A stretch of DNA of 64,000 nt, taken from NCBI GenBank assembly GCA_012932295.1, contig JAAONU010000014.1, forward strand, positions 20,364,065 to 20,428,064, given 5' to 3'. Position numbers and translations under genes: made by a program. Each line of letters starts with the position of its first letter. Within the stretch, counting starts at the first letter, position 1. This DNA is from Cyclina sinensis (lineage: Eukaryota; Mollusca; Bivalvia; Venerida; Veneridae). Positions 1 through 11,400 of the stretch are shown piece by piece. The notes under the pieces were generated by a model that was given only the letters and a program-made list of their open reading frames with translations, was not told the DNA's origin and searched no databases.

Positions 1-195
1 AATTCTTGAAGAAAAGGTTGGTTCTTGTGAGACTGTTACATTCTCTTTGAGACAACCTCGCGTTATATCCTTTTTGTGGTTCTCTTAATGAAACAAACTT
101 CTGATTAAACTTGTAACGATGTTCTATACTTTTTTATTTTTCAAATCGGGAATCAACGCAAAATTATTGATTAAAGTGTAACTTGCACGTTAGAT

Positions 196-268
196 GATGT
201 CATGTGCGTGCGTATGAGTGCGTGCGTGCGTGTGCGCGTGCGTGCATGCATGCGTGTGTGTGTGTGTA
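196..268. repeat. GT-rich microsatellite with interruptions
   Basis: About 70 bases of alternating GTGC, GCAT and GT units ending in a pure GT run. Alternating purine-pyrimidine sequence of this kind can form Z-DNA. Nothing else in 1-1100 could be identified: there is no ORF with coding character. Confidence 0.85.
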
Positions 269-1101
269 ACAGGTTAAAACTGGAGTACTGTAATTGGCTG
301 GTTACTTAAGAGGTGATATTCAGACCATCAAAAGAAATAACTTTACAAAGAAGGAAGCCTGGCTTAGAATAGGTTCGCCAGGTTAGAGAAACAGCGCGAT
401 CTCAAGCTATTCTGTTCTATGTCGCCGAAGCACTCATATATAAGCATCTAAAATTGATATTTCGTTTATTGAAATAAGCACCGATATGTACGAAAATGGA
501 GAAAATAGCCAAAAAAGTACCGGAAAACACCTAAGCCTAAAAATAGAAATGCTACAAACCGACTTTGCTAAATTTACTATAAACATACTTTGCTGAATTT
601 AATCGAACGATAACAGGCTTGCACTCTGCGATGTGACAAAGCTGAAATTGATAGTTTTGAAGTTTTTTCATGAATTCAAATCAACCCCTGTGACACTATC
701 TGCCCGTCATGTATGAAAACCAGCATAATTGGCGGATTCATTGGGAGAACAAGGTGAACGGATCTTTGATGATGGCTCCATCCAAAATCATTTGATGGAT
801 TGACGATTTAATGGACCGTGAACATTTTGACGCCTCTCCTCGCGTCACTCCAATATAACTCCTGGGAAATATGATAAAAAGAGCAGCTTTGTTCTTTTAA
901 AATTTTGCAGGCCATGTTTCCTTCAGGGCAGTTGGGGGTGGGGGGGAGTCAAATTACAGAACATATTCTCAGCTGTGTATTACACTCAAAATAACTTCAA
1001 GAATGTAGTTTACATGCTAATGGATTGTAGGAATGCATCAACTGCAAATGAATAACTTGATATTTATTATCGCATAGCGGTAGGGAGTTATAGAAATGGT
1101 C

Positions 1102-1133
1102 TTAATGCGTCCGTCTGTCCGAGTGCGTGTGTG

Positions 1134-1167
<34 letters not shown>

Positions 1168-1310
1168 AATTTTAATTTCTTGTCCGCTCCTTAACACGTA
1201 AACCCCTGGAAGGAATTTCATAAAACTTTGGTCAAATGTGCAAAACCTTTGTTCCAACATGGCCGGCTCAAGGTCAATGTCACAAGTGGAGGTCAAATGT
1301 TTGAGCGACA
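1102..1310. repeat. GT microsatellite joined to an interspersed repeat fragment
   Basis: A pure (GT)n run (about 1130-1168) sits between CGTCCGTCTGTCCG and a block beginning TTTCTTGTCCGCTCC and containing GGTCAATGTCACA. This GTCCGTCCG plus 'local help' block arrangement recurs at the ends of other arrays in this window (25460-25500, 30118-30140, 41425-41445, 63385-63420), so it is probably the edge of a common repeat class. The 101-residue minus-strand ORF here translates the CA repeat as a His-Thr run and is not a gene. Confidence 0.7.
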
Positions 1311-2480
1311 TTAGGCAGCATCCAAACACATGATGGTACTTACGTGAAATCACTGTAAAATTAATAAGTATTATTTCCACTGATTTTATGAAAATGAACC
1401 TAATCATGATTTAGGACATGATACAATCTTAAGTTTGGAGGGGAGGAGTTTCTTTCTATGTATGCTATTTCTAATTCAATTGTTTGTTTCTTTGAAAATT
1501 AAGATAACATTTAATATAAATAATTCTACTAACAGATAAGATTCCTATTAATGGATATTTAAAGTCACTATAAACTGCACGGAAAAGAACATTTGTGTTT
1601 GTGCTCTTTCTCTAACCAATCAGAAAGCAAATATATTTAAATTTCTTACAGATTTATCGGTTAAAAATTGCGACTTCTCTACTAATTCATTAACAACGTT
1701 GTTCTATTTCTTACCTGCAAAAACACGTTGTCTACGCAGGTGTAACGGTGCACAAGTAGGAGTGGTTTGCTTACGGATAGTATGATCCAAATAAGGAAGC
1801 CAAGAAAAAAGTGAACTATCGAAATGGGAGGGGCAAACAATCGGATAGAGGCCAGGAAGTGAAATCATCAGAAGTAAGAAACCTTGGTCGTTCGTTCCCT
1901 TCGAATTTTAATGCTGAAGACTTCACTTCATAGTCTCTATCCTGAATGCAAACTATTTCAAATATTTGAAAAAAAACGATAGGTTAAAAATTATCAGCAA
2001 TTTATTGAAAGTTGAAATGCATAATGAATATAAACAAAGAAAAACAGCATGACACTTTACTATTTAAGAAATTTTGTTTTCTTGATAATTTTTGATCAAC
2101 AAAAGAGCGTCTTTAAACATGATATCAAACTTATTGTGTTTTTGTCATTGTGAACTATGGGAATGACATCTATTCTTATTAATAAATGTTTAAAAATATC
2201 TTTCGGTTTACCCTCAATTTTTCTTTAGATGATATCATATAAAATATATGTAATGCCATAAAATTTGGACTGTCTTAACTTCCTTATACTTCATACTTGA
2301 ACACAACACTCCTTCCCATTAACATAAACTTATATGGCCTTGAACTCGAATAGTCAAAGATACTTAATAGTGGACATAGCTTACTCATAACTAATCAAAT
2401 TTAAAGTTTGCCAAAAACAACCATTTTGGAGAGATCTTCTTAATTACATTTTATTTTGAACTTGACTCCTTAATGGCTTT
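1311..2480. other. Intergenic DNA, nothing recognised
   Basis: AT-rich DNA without an ORF of coding character, without a tRNA and without an obvious repeat pair inside the window. Confidence 0.5.
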
Positions 2481-2486
2481 AACTAC

Positions 2487-2705
2487 TAGGGAGGCATCAT
2501 GGTCCAGGGGTAGAGCGCAGGGCTCCGGATCCGAAGGTCGCGGGTTCGAATCTCGTCAGAGGCAAGATTCTCTCACGATCTTCACATTCCTCCACGCTGC
2601 GCGATTACTGGTATGGAACCCAGGAAGCAGTCATCGAGCGTGATGAATCTAAGTTATAAGAACTTGTATCGCAATCGATGTAAAATAAATGAGTCTAAAC
2701 TAAAC
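2487..2705 (+). mobile_element. tRNA-derived SINE
   Basis: The first ~70 bases resemble a tRNA with RNA polymerase III promoter boxes: an A-box-like TGGTCCAGGGGTAGAGCGC at about 2501 and a B-box-like GGTTCGAATC at about 2544. The T-arm GCGGG/CTCGT pairs, but the acceptor and anticodon stems are degenerate, so a functional tRNA is unlikely. About 140 bases of unrelated tail follow, ending AT-rich near 2700. The small ORF 2613-2834 lies in the tail and is not considered a gene. Confidence 0.7.
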
Positions 2706-3070
2706 CTTGAAGTCAATTGTCAAAAAAGTCCGTATTTGAAGGTTCTACAAGGTATCTTCATCTGGTCATCAGCTCAAAGGTCAAAGCATCACTTCATGAG
2801 CATTGCCATCTTCAGTAACAGCATTTGTTATTAACGTTTTAAGCAGAATACCATTTTCAAATAAATGACTGGAACATTTTTCTTTTAAACAATTTAATCA
2901 AGCGGAAAAAAATAAAACTATTCTTTATCAGAATGGTGAAACAAACAATATGAACATGTTAAAATAAACTTAATGAATGCAGACGTTTCTATTAATTTTA
3001 CATAAGAGCTACATTATTTGATATATATACCATTGCACCAGAAATCATTAACCCCACTTAAGTGCCCTTT

Positions 3071-3498
3071 ACACTGGAAGAAGACACTGCTACTTTTTCC
3101 GAAAAGCGGGAACGAGTGGCGGTGCAAAACATTTTTAAGTGAAATATCACTCAATTAGTGCAATAGCTTTACTTTTTTATTTTTGTGTCATCCGGGCACT
3201 CTTAACTGCCACATTAATTTTACGCTTTATACGTCCATAAGTACGTTTTCCCGATCCTGTCACATACTTCTGCGGTCGAACGGTCCGAGCGAGTGGGATT
3301 TTCAACATATGACTCGAGAGCGTCCATCTTACTCCATAGCAGTGACAAAGTGACGCGAGGTCTTACGTCTTCGAAACGCTGTGTCACACTTAATTTGTGG
3401 CCCATTACGTTCAAATACACTTGGAAGACCGTTACTATGTGTAGACCATAGATGCTTTGGTTATTGTTTAAGGTCAGAGCATAATCTTCTTCCAGTGT
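3071..3498. mobile_element. Candidate non-autonomous DNA transposon (MITE) with 14-bp terminal inverted repeats
   Basis: The sequence ACACTGGAAGAAGA at 3071-3084 recurs as a perfect reverse complement at 3485-3498, bounding 428 bp that contain no convincing ORF. The interior is less AT-rich than its surroundings. No clear target-site duplication was found next to the ends, which weakens the call. A 66-codon minus-strand ORF (3220-3420) lies inside and is not recognised. Confidence 0.45.
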
Positions 3499-4404
3499 GA
3501 AGAGGTACTATATTCCGGACTAAACGGGAATGTTTTCAATTTCTACAGCCATCCTTGGTGTCCAAATATAAATATCCAACTTTGTATAACAAAACGGTAA
3601 CCTTTCATCTACTCTTTTTATCATCTGAAGTAAACTATTTTGGTTAATTATCTGTGTTGCATGAAATAAATATATAAAATAAATAATGGATTAAAACATC
3701 AAAACTCTTTCACATCAAATCCTTTAAAGCACTGAGAAACAATGAAAATAAGATACTACTTATTCATAAAAAACTAATACAAAGCACAAAATAAATGCAT
3801 AATATAATTGGTATTTTGAAGCTTTGAAATGCATTTTCGTTAAGGTATATTCAAATTGCAAGTATGTACATGTATTCATAAATAAAAATCTAAAAAAAAA
3901 TATGTACTATCAAAAGTAATGTCAAGTCATGTATCAATTTCAGTAATGGAATATTATAATAAACATATGTAAATACAATGTCATATTTAAATTGCAAATA
4001 TGAAACAAAAAATATTTTATGTTCTATATAAACCGTCACGATAGAGATCTTCGTTTTAATAGTTAGTTAATTACTTACTGTTACTCTCTAAACGTTAGAA
4101 ATCCGTGTTGTTCAGATTAATTATCAGTATAATTGAGCGCATCCCAATTTAAGAATGGACCTGTTATCTGTATAAATGCCTATAACAAGGTAATTGGTTT
4201 ATACTGTACTTTTTATTTGAAAAAAGTAGTGTCAAAAAATCGGAAAAATCCTCCTATAAAATAATTTACGTATGGATGGACATTCATTGAACGTTTGAAA
4301 AAAAGTTGATACAAACGAGTATTTATAGAGATTCTTAAATATGAACTATTATTCAGTGTGATTAATAACCTGCAATATCGACTTGTAAGAGGAAATGTGA
4401 AATT

Positions 4405-4775
4405 TAAAAAGCATCACACACAAATACACTTATTGGTAATCTTACAAACTAAGTTTCAAATCGATAGTCTTAGAGATGTGGAAGAAGTTTGTGTCGAAAC
4501 ATTTTCTGATAACGGGCCGTTAAACCACAGAGCGCGGATTGGTGCACGTAAGGCACATCTACACAAATTTATAAACATGCAAACTAACTTTCAAATCGAT
4601 TGTCCTTAAAATGTGACCGTTGTTCGCATCAAAATAGTTTTGCTATGATGGACTGTTCAACCGCAAAGCGGAAAAAGGCGTGCATGATAAAACCGTCGCA
4701 CACATCTACACTTATTGATAAAAATGCACACAAAGTTTCAAATCGATAGTCTTAGAAATGTGGAAGAAGATGGCA
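4405..4775 (+). repeat. Three degenerate tandem units of about 110-150 bp
   Basis: A block of the form CACA(C)AxxTAxAC...ACAAA(C)T(A)GTTTCAAATCGATxGTC...TTAGAxATGTGGAAGAAG appears three times, centred near 4450, 4585 and 4740. The shared core TTTCAAATCGAT is exact in all three. Units differ by substitutions and small gaps, so the array is old. The neighbouring 83-codon ORF (4358-4609) is a product of this repeat. Confidence 0.6.
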
Positions 4776-4835
4776 TCAAAATTTGCAAAAGAAAAGGAAG
4801 TATGTCGTGGATATTATAACAATCATATCTTTTCA

Positions 4836-4975
4836 TAAAACTGTCCTTTCAAAACCTAGCAACTACAGACCAATATCACTCACATGTATAGCATCAAAAC
4901 TAACGGAACCCATCATTCTTTCAAACATGATGGATTACTTTGACAAACACAACATACTTTACCCTTTTTGTATGC
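4836..4975 (+). pseudogene. Inverted fragment of a non-LTR retrotransposon reverse transcriptase
   Basis: Plus-strand translation gives KPSNYRPISLTCIASKL followed by a block ending DYFDKHNILYPF. This is the start of the reverse transcriptase core (NYRPISL motif) of CR1/Jockey-type LINEs. It is oriented opposite to, and meets tail to tail, the larger minus-strand fragment at 4975-6913, of which it is the logical continuation. The junction falls on CCCTTTTT, which matches both partners, suggesting inversion at short inverted homology. The fragment stops at the junction; the rest of the core is missing. Confidence 0.8.
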
Positions 4976-6913
4976 TGGTACGATGTTAGCATGTTTCCAA
5001 TCCTTAGGAACGATACCCGTGTCAAGTGACCTTTGGAATATGATTTTGATGATTTGTGCTATCTCTGTGTTTAGCTCTTTGAGTTACCTAGGTTGGATCT
5101 CATCTGGACCTTGGGCTTTATGTGGCTTTAGTCCGGTCAATAACTTATCAACACCTTGAACTGAGATAGGATGGGAGCCATGGTTGGGTGATCAAAAGAT
5201 GACATTGAGCTTTTAGCTATTTGTTTAAGACTGAGTGGCGAAGGATTTGAGAAGACTGATTCAAACTGTTTGTTTAGTATGTTCGCCTTCTATACTAGGT
5301 CACTGTAAGTATGACCATCATTGCTGAGTGGTGCAATTCCTGTGTTTTCAGTTTTTGTGTGTTTAATAAAGTTTTAGAACTTTTTCTTATGACCTGGATG
5401 TGTAATATCTGAGAAGATGATTGACTCTAGATATGACCAATCAGCATTCATTATTTGTTTTTTTCACTGATGCTTTAAGATGTTTGAATTTCTTCATGTT
5501 CTGACTATTCTGTGACCGAGACTTTTTTATTTTTGTAAAGAGTTTGTTCCTTTTCCTAATTTGTTTGACAATATCATGAGTAACCCATGGTAAATCAGCT
5601 TAATTTTGCATATTCGTGATGGTATGTGTATGAATGATAACCTTTTGATCTCAGCTTTGAACATGTCCCATAATTGGTTTGGGTCTTCATTTTGGTTTTT
5701 AGTTGAACGTCCTAGTGAATGTGACCAAATCATTATTGAAGGCAGACCAGTTTGCTTTCTTGTATGATTTGACCAGTCGAGGGGTTTGTCTGATTCGCCC
5801 TCTTTTGACCTTAAGTTCATGGAAGACTATATCATGGTCTGATGTACCTAAGTTTGGTAAGACTTTTGTGTCATGGACGTGACGAGGAGTGTTCGCGAGA
5901 AAGAGATCTAGGATATTTTAATCCTGTGTTGGAACTTTGACCATTTGTTCAAGATTATGATTATTCATGTTCTCTGCAAAATTTCCATACATGTTTTTGA
6001 ATTTACATGTATCTGTTGGTTTTTCATTTGACCAGTCAATGTCTAGGGAGTTTGAAATCATCCAGTATCCAGATGTTGTTGTTTTGAGGATTTTTTACTA
6101 GAGATGACCACAGTTCATTGAGTGAGTGTTCATCATTCCCATGGGGCTTGTAGGATGCAGAGACATATATGTCTTTGATACCAGTTATTGAAATTTTTGA
6201 CCATATGATGTTGCAGTCTGTTTTTAAGTCTGGCTGTTCTCCAACGAGTTGTATATTTGTGACTGCAAGGAGGACACTTCCGCCCTTGCCGGCTGTTTTG
6301 TCATCTCTATAAACCTGGTAGCAAAGGTGGCTGGGGAAAATTTCAGAAGTGTGGATGCTTTGTTTTAACCAAGTTTCAGTGCAACAGATTATATCAGATT
6401 TAACTTGATCAATAACTTGGTGCAATTCAGATATTCATTTTTATTGACAGAACGACAGTTATTATTGAGAATGGTGAGTCTTTCTTCTGACTGTAGTTTG
6501 ACATTTTTCTCTCCTCTATTTTTACACAGTTTAGGAGGGAGCTCGCTTCTGAATAACAATGCTGACTAATTTTTCCTCACTGGACTGCTTTTGTGTGGAA
6601 GATCATCATGGACATGTTCCAGAGGTGAAACTTGATTGGGAGCCTAGACTGTCCAGTGATACTGCTAGTGATGTTGAATGGTAATGACTTCCGCACGTAA
6701 TACAAAACCAAGAAAAGCTTGAGTTAGATAGGAAGTCGTAAGTATTGTCTCGTAGTCTTTGACAATTACAGTGATACCAGGTACTGCAAAAGTCACACAG
6801 GATGCCTCATCATTACAAGTAACCTCTTTAAGACATTCATATTTTGTTTTCGGTCCAGGATTTGCCTCAATATCTGATGTTTTGGTAGCTAGGAGATGAA
6901 TAAATATCAGCAA
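4975..6913 (-). pseudogene. Non-LTR retrotransposon (CR1/Jockey-like): 2A-like leader, endonuclease and N-terminal RT region, decayed
   Basis: Reading from 6913 down: a short leader with TSDIEANPGP (6851-6877), matching the 2A-like D-(V/I)-E-x-N-P-G-P motif known from the N-termini of some LINEs; then an apurinic endonuclease-like region at 6425-6036 with DIICCTETWL, YRDDKTAGKGGSVLLAV, SASYKPHG and WILDDF; then at 5820-5527 a stretch that continues in another frame as LPWVTHDIVKQIRKRNKLF; then at about 5400-4980 a block with DGHTYSDLV, FESVFSNP and SLDTGIVPKDWKHANIVPAY, which precedes the RT core. Frameshifts and stops break the ORF many times, so it is not functional. Confidence 0.85.
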
Positions 6914-7382
6914 GCACTTGCTTGGGACCTCTGCTTGATTGAGAGAAATAAGCCTACAAGACCTTTTAACCGAGATTAAGATAGAGCCTAGCTGGGAAGA
7001 TGGCGAGGATTGACAATAACTTGTAAACTTTTATGCAATTATTAACAGAAAAACGACGAAACTAGTTATTACTAGGGTCATTGTTGATGTAAACAAAATA
7101 ACCGGAAGTGTGGGAAAATGCCGGGTGAATTTGACAGTTGTCGACTATGGAAGGAAATTGCTCGAGTTACATAGGCAGCCTTAACCTGCTCTAAAACTTT
7201 ACTTCAGTGGGTAAACTTAGATTAAAATGAGACAATACAAACCAATTTTATAAAGAATTCATAAATATAAACTTGAGAATAATTGAAAATAACACTTAGC
7301 TACAGAAAGGTGTATGCACTGTTCCAAAGCATGCGCAATCATCAAATGCATGGACAAAATAGAAAATAAAAAATAAAACAAG

Positions 7383-7715
7383 TCAATGTCGATCACAATC
7401 ACCTTACAAACACAAGAAAAAACAAAGACCTCATCCCGCGACCAATAACACAACATCACATAAACTCATTATTCCCAAGGACTTTACGACTCTGGAACGA
7501 ATTACCGACGGAGATTAAGGCTACCCCAACTGTGCCAGCATTTGTCAGTGGACTGAACAAGTTTTATAGATTTTAAACATTCACAAATAAATGATTAAGT
7601 AAGATCTTTAGTAAAATCTTGTTTTCTTTGTTATTATCTTTTATAATTTTAATGTCTGCCTATTATAGTCAGTATTGACTTTTGGCAGTAATAAGTTGAA
7701 GTTGAAGTAAAATTA
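7383..7715 (+). pseudogene. 3' end of a non-LTR retrotransposon (C-terminus plus 3' UTR)
   Basis: Plus-strand translation gives DHNHLTNTRKNKDLIPRPIT, then SLFPRTLRLWNELPTEIK, and a stop at 7574-7576. The R-P-I-T-x-x-H...S-x-F-P-R-T-x-R-x-W-N block is the conserved C-terminal end of CR1/Jockey LINE polyproteins. After the stop comes an AT-rich tail ending in GTTGAAGTTGAAGT, a simple-repeat end typical of this class. The left boundary is uncertain. It lies head to head with the minus-strand 5' fragment at 4975-6913. Confidence 0.75.
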
Positions 7716-8483
7716 TTTGATCTCGGCTTATAATACTTGTATATTTACTACAACAGGTACCAAACTATAAACATATACATGTATAATCAATGAGTAATGT
7801 ACATTGTCAGTAATGATCTTGCTCAGAAATGACAGAAAATAAGATAACTTAATGACTGCCCCTTATAAATGGGAATCTCTAAATAGATATCATTCTCAAG
7901 TATCTAGTTTAATTAAACATGTATAGACTATTCTTAAGTATTCAGAGTTTCCAAGTTAGAAAAAATGAAAAGAAATATAATTATAAAAGTAAAAAAGCAA
8001 TCACAATACAAATTTGTCATATTTCTTATACCTCTTTTAAAAGTGTATAGTCAATACATATTGTAATTTGTATCTAGACCCTATTTAATGTAAACACACA
8101 TTGAACTAAATACAGGCTACAAAGACACAATAAAACTAATATAATTGTACTTTTTTTTCAGAATCATGCGTATTTCTTCCGTTATTCATATTCAATGTCC
8201 TTATCAATCGGTGAAGTATAATTAATAATAGAATCTATCATTGGGGTGGTTGAAGATCGGGGGTATCCATACCCGAGGGTGACCGGTAAAGTGATTTAAA
8301 TGCAGATTAATCAGAGAACGTGTGATTTAAAGTGTAAAACACAGATAAATTTAAAATGTCAACGCTCGAAATTGACTGAAATAATACAGAAAGTAGTTTG
8401 CATTCTAAAGTCTTACGAGATAAGCCCATGTCAGATAAGATTATCGTGATTTTATAACTTTTCATCTTCTACTGTTGCTGTGT
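7716..8483 (-). other. Downstream flank of the phosphatase gene, probable 3' UTR
   Basis: This is AT-rich sequence following the TGA at 8484. An ATTAAA on the minus strand at 8094-8099 could serve as a polyadenylation signal, but other variants exist nearby, so the true site is not established. No gene was seen. Confidence 0.35.
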
Positions 8484-11400
8484 TCACACATTTGCATATG
8501 TCGTACTGTTTTCCACGTGGGCAAGTAACACGTCATAACAAAACTTGTACTGCTCCTAAAAAGTTAGAAAGTGAACAGACATCGCTAAAAATAATTGAAC
8601 TCATTGCCAATCATAATGTATAAAATCCATTGCCAATTGCTTAATTTTGAAGATAATACTGCAAAATATTGCATAGAGGAACATCTAAATATTTCTTACA
8701 ATTACTGCCTAACATTTCAGTATTAATGCCATGGTATTCCGTGCTCTTATCATTAGTTCTTATATCATATGCATTCTTTTATCTGTATTTTATACCATTA
8801 GTATTTGTCGTGTATTTGAGGCATATACAAAATATTCCGATCATAAAACAACTGTATTTTGCGGAAACGAGACCCTGCTTATTCCCACTAATCTGTATTT
8901 ACCCGAATGCTGGCTCGTCAAATCTGGACTTGTAAATATTTTTTTTCTTGTACGATTTAATTTCCATCAAACGTTTGACCTTAATTTATGGACCATTCGG
9001 CTTATATCGTGCTTGACAATAAAGTTACTGTAACCAATGAGATGCAAAGAACGTTGGAATACTCATTTTGCATCGGAGTTATAGGTCCGAAAAACATCGA
9101 AAGGATGATCCGGTGTTCAGATACTAATGAGATCGAACATCACCTAAAATAGCCATGAATTGATTAAAATATTAAAAACACTCGAGAAATACTCACAAAA
9201 TTTGGAATAATTTGTTGACGACGTATTCGCAACTGTCGTATGATTTGAGGAATGGAGACTTCCTTGTGAATTCGCAAATGTTCCAATATATTCAACAGAA
9301 CAACTATCAAACCACTCCGCTCTGCACCATTTCTTTTCAAGAAGAGAGTACAATTTACAATAAGATGTAACTTGTTTTCTTACTTAAGAAAGTAAAACTA
9401 ATTAGTTAATGTTTTCAGGGCACCGAGAGACTTTTTCACCAAGTCTCTAAAAGGAAATTTGTTTGGTATATCTTTTTAATTCCGCCTTTGTATGTTTTCA
9501 CAAGCTAATATATTAGAATGACAATGTATATATACACTAGGTTTAATATACCCTGCTAACGCCATAATCGATTTAAAAATCCTAATTTATAACTTACAGG
9601 CATTGTGCCACTACTGGTTTGTTTACTTCTTGCCTTTGGATACATTCTAGTTCTTGCAGCAGTGCGAGTATTTTGTTTGGATCTGTTGGAATGACCTGAC
9701 TGGGTGGCCACTGTTTACAAACAAGCTGAGTGAAACTGTGTTTCTGTAATATACAGACACCAAAAATGAAATAATATATGTCTCAAAGACTAGGTTAAAC
9801 GATTTGTCTGTCTCAAAAAATATATATTTATTTAACAACAACAACAACAACATAGCCACAACAACAACAACAACTACTACTACTTCTACTACAAAAACAA
9901 CTGTTCATGCTAATAGGCACTCTTTGCATGACTGGCTCACTTGAATGAAATTTCGGTTGTTTTGTTTTATATCCCATGCACATTTCTAATTTAAACAAAT
10001 ATGTTAAAGTGTTAGACTGTCTTATCGTTAAAACTAAATTATTTAAATTTCAGTCCGTCTTTTTTAGACGGTATCACTAAAAAAGAGTAGTGATACTGTA
10101 TCAAATTTGGGCCACAATGTCTGTGTTTTTAGCAGTCAGGTGATCACTTGTCTAGTATATCCTTCAGGAAATTCATTATGAATTGATACGAGGTTTCACT
10201 TAAAAAATAGCATATGCTAAGTGTCTGCTTATGTTAAGCTTAATCTATAATCTAACTATACTATGTGGTTTCATTAAAAACAATAAAAGTACCTTCGAAT
10301 CAAAATGTAGCTTGTACTTTTTTGTCTTGTAATGTGCCCTGTCTTCCTCTGAAACCAGTGATACAGTAAAAGGTCCAACATTTATGGTTCCACTGTCTGG
10401 CAAATATTCTCCTACCTGTACAAAAATATATTTTAATAAAGCTAAAAGAACATAAAAGAATATGTGGGCAATATAGAAAAGCTTCGAAATTAGACCAGAT
10501 TTTAATGACAAAGGAATTGATTGTTTAGCTCAGAGTGTTGATAACTTTTGCTAGAATAAAATATGATATCTGATAAATATGAAATGACTTAGTTTCAATA
10601 CATTATCAAGTAAATTAAAAAAAAAAACATGTTCATTAAAGAAAAAATACTTGAGAACAAAATGTGCCATTTTTCATACGATAATCAGACTCCTCGCGAC
10701 AGAGTCAGCTTGCTTTCCAAACAATCCATATTAAATGATTGACTATACCTTTACATTGGTGCTCTCGACAAAGGTCACGACTGCACTGACTTCATGCTCC
10801 CACACTAGCCGACAGCAGTCGACTGCTGTTTCTGGTAATGGTGTTTGCGTGAGAATGTAACCATGCGTATCGCAGTAACTCTGTAAAAGTTACTGTTAGG
10901 TTTGAAAAATAGCTTATTTGGTAGATGAATGTGTAAGATGTAATAGATGTTTTTTTTTACATAAAACCTTCACTAGGCTAATGATTTCACATGTAATGGC
11001 TGATTGTGTTTAAACGTCTGCAAAGAGAGCTCTTAATTACGTTACAAAAGTTCATTTAAGCATTCAAATACTGTGATATTTTAACTGGCGTATTTTACTC
11101 ACCGGCATGTAAACAGCATTGATGTAGTTTGTACGTCCTTTCACGTGCGTGAATAAATATGGACGATAATCGCTGGCTGTATAGAACAATATAAAAATAA
11201 TGACAAAAGGTTAATCAGGAAAGACACTATACATCTTATAACTAAAGTATGTTAGTGTATGCAAGTTATAGGGGATATTTGTGTTTTTCAGAATAAACAC
11301 AAATTTTCTTTTTATTTTATGTTTTTTTCGGTGTTTTTTTACCTATAGTAAGAAAATGCTCTTTCCGGGTTTTATTTGCATACTTGCCCCCACTGGTTGC

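Noticed and set aside
1102..1407. 101-codon minus-strand ORF with His-Thr repeats
   Set aside because: It is a translation of the GT microsatellite.
2487..2560. Possible functional tRNA gene
   Set aside because: A and B boxes are present but the acceptor and anticodon stems do not pair properly and a SINE-like tail follows.
8669..9033. Two overlapping plus-strand ORFs with hydrophobic stretches
   Set aside because: They lie in the last intron of the phosphatase gene on the opposite strand, AT-rich composition explains the hydrophobicity, and no motif was seen.
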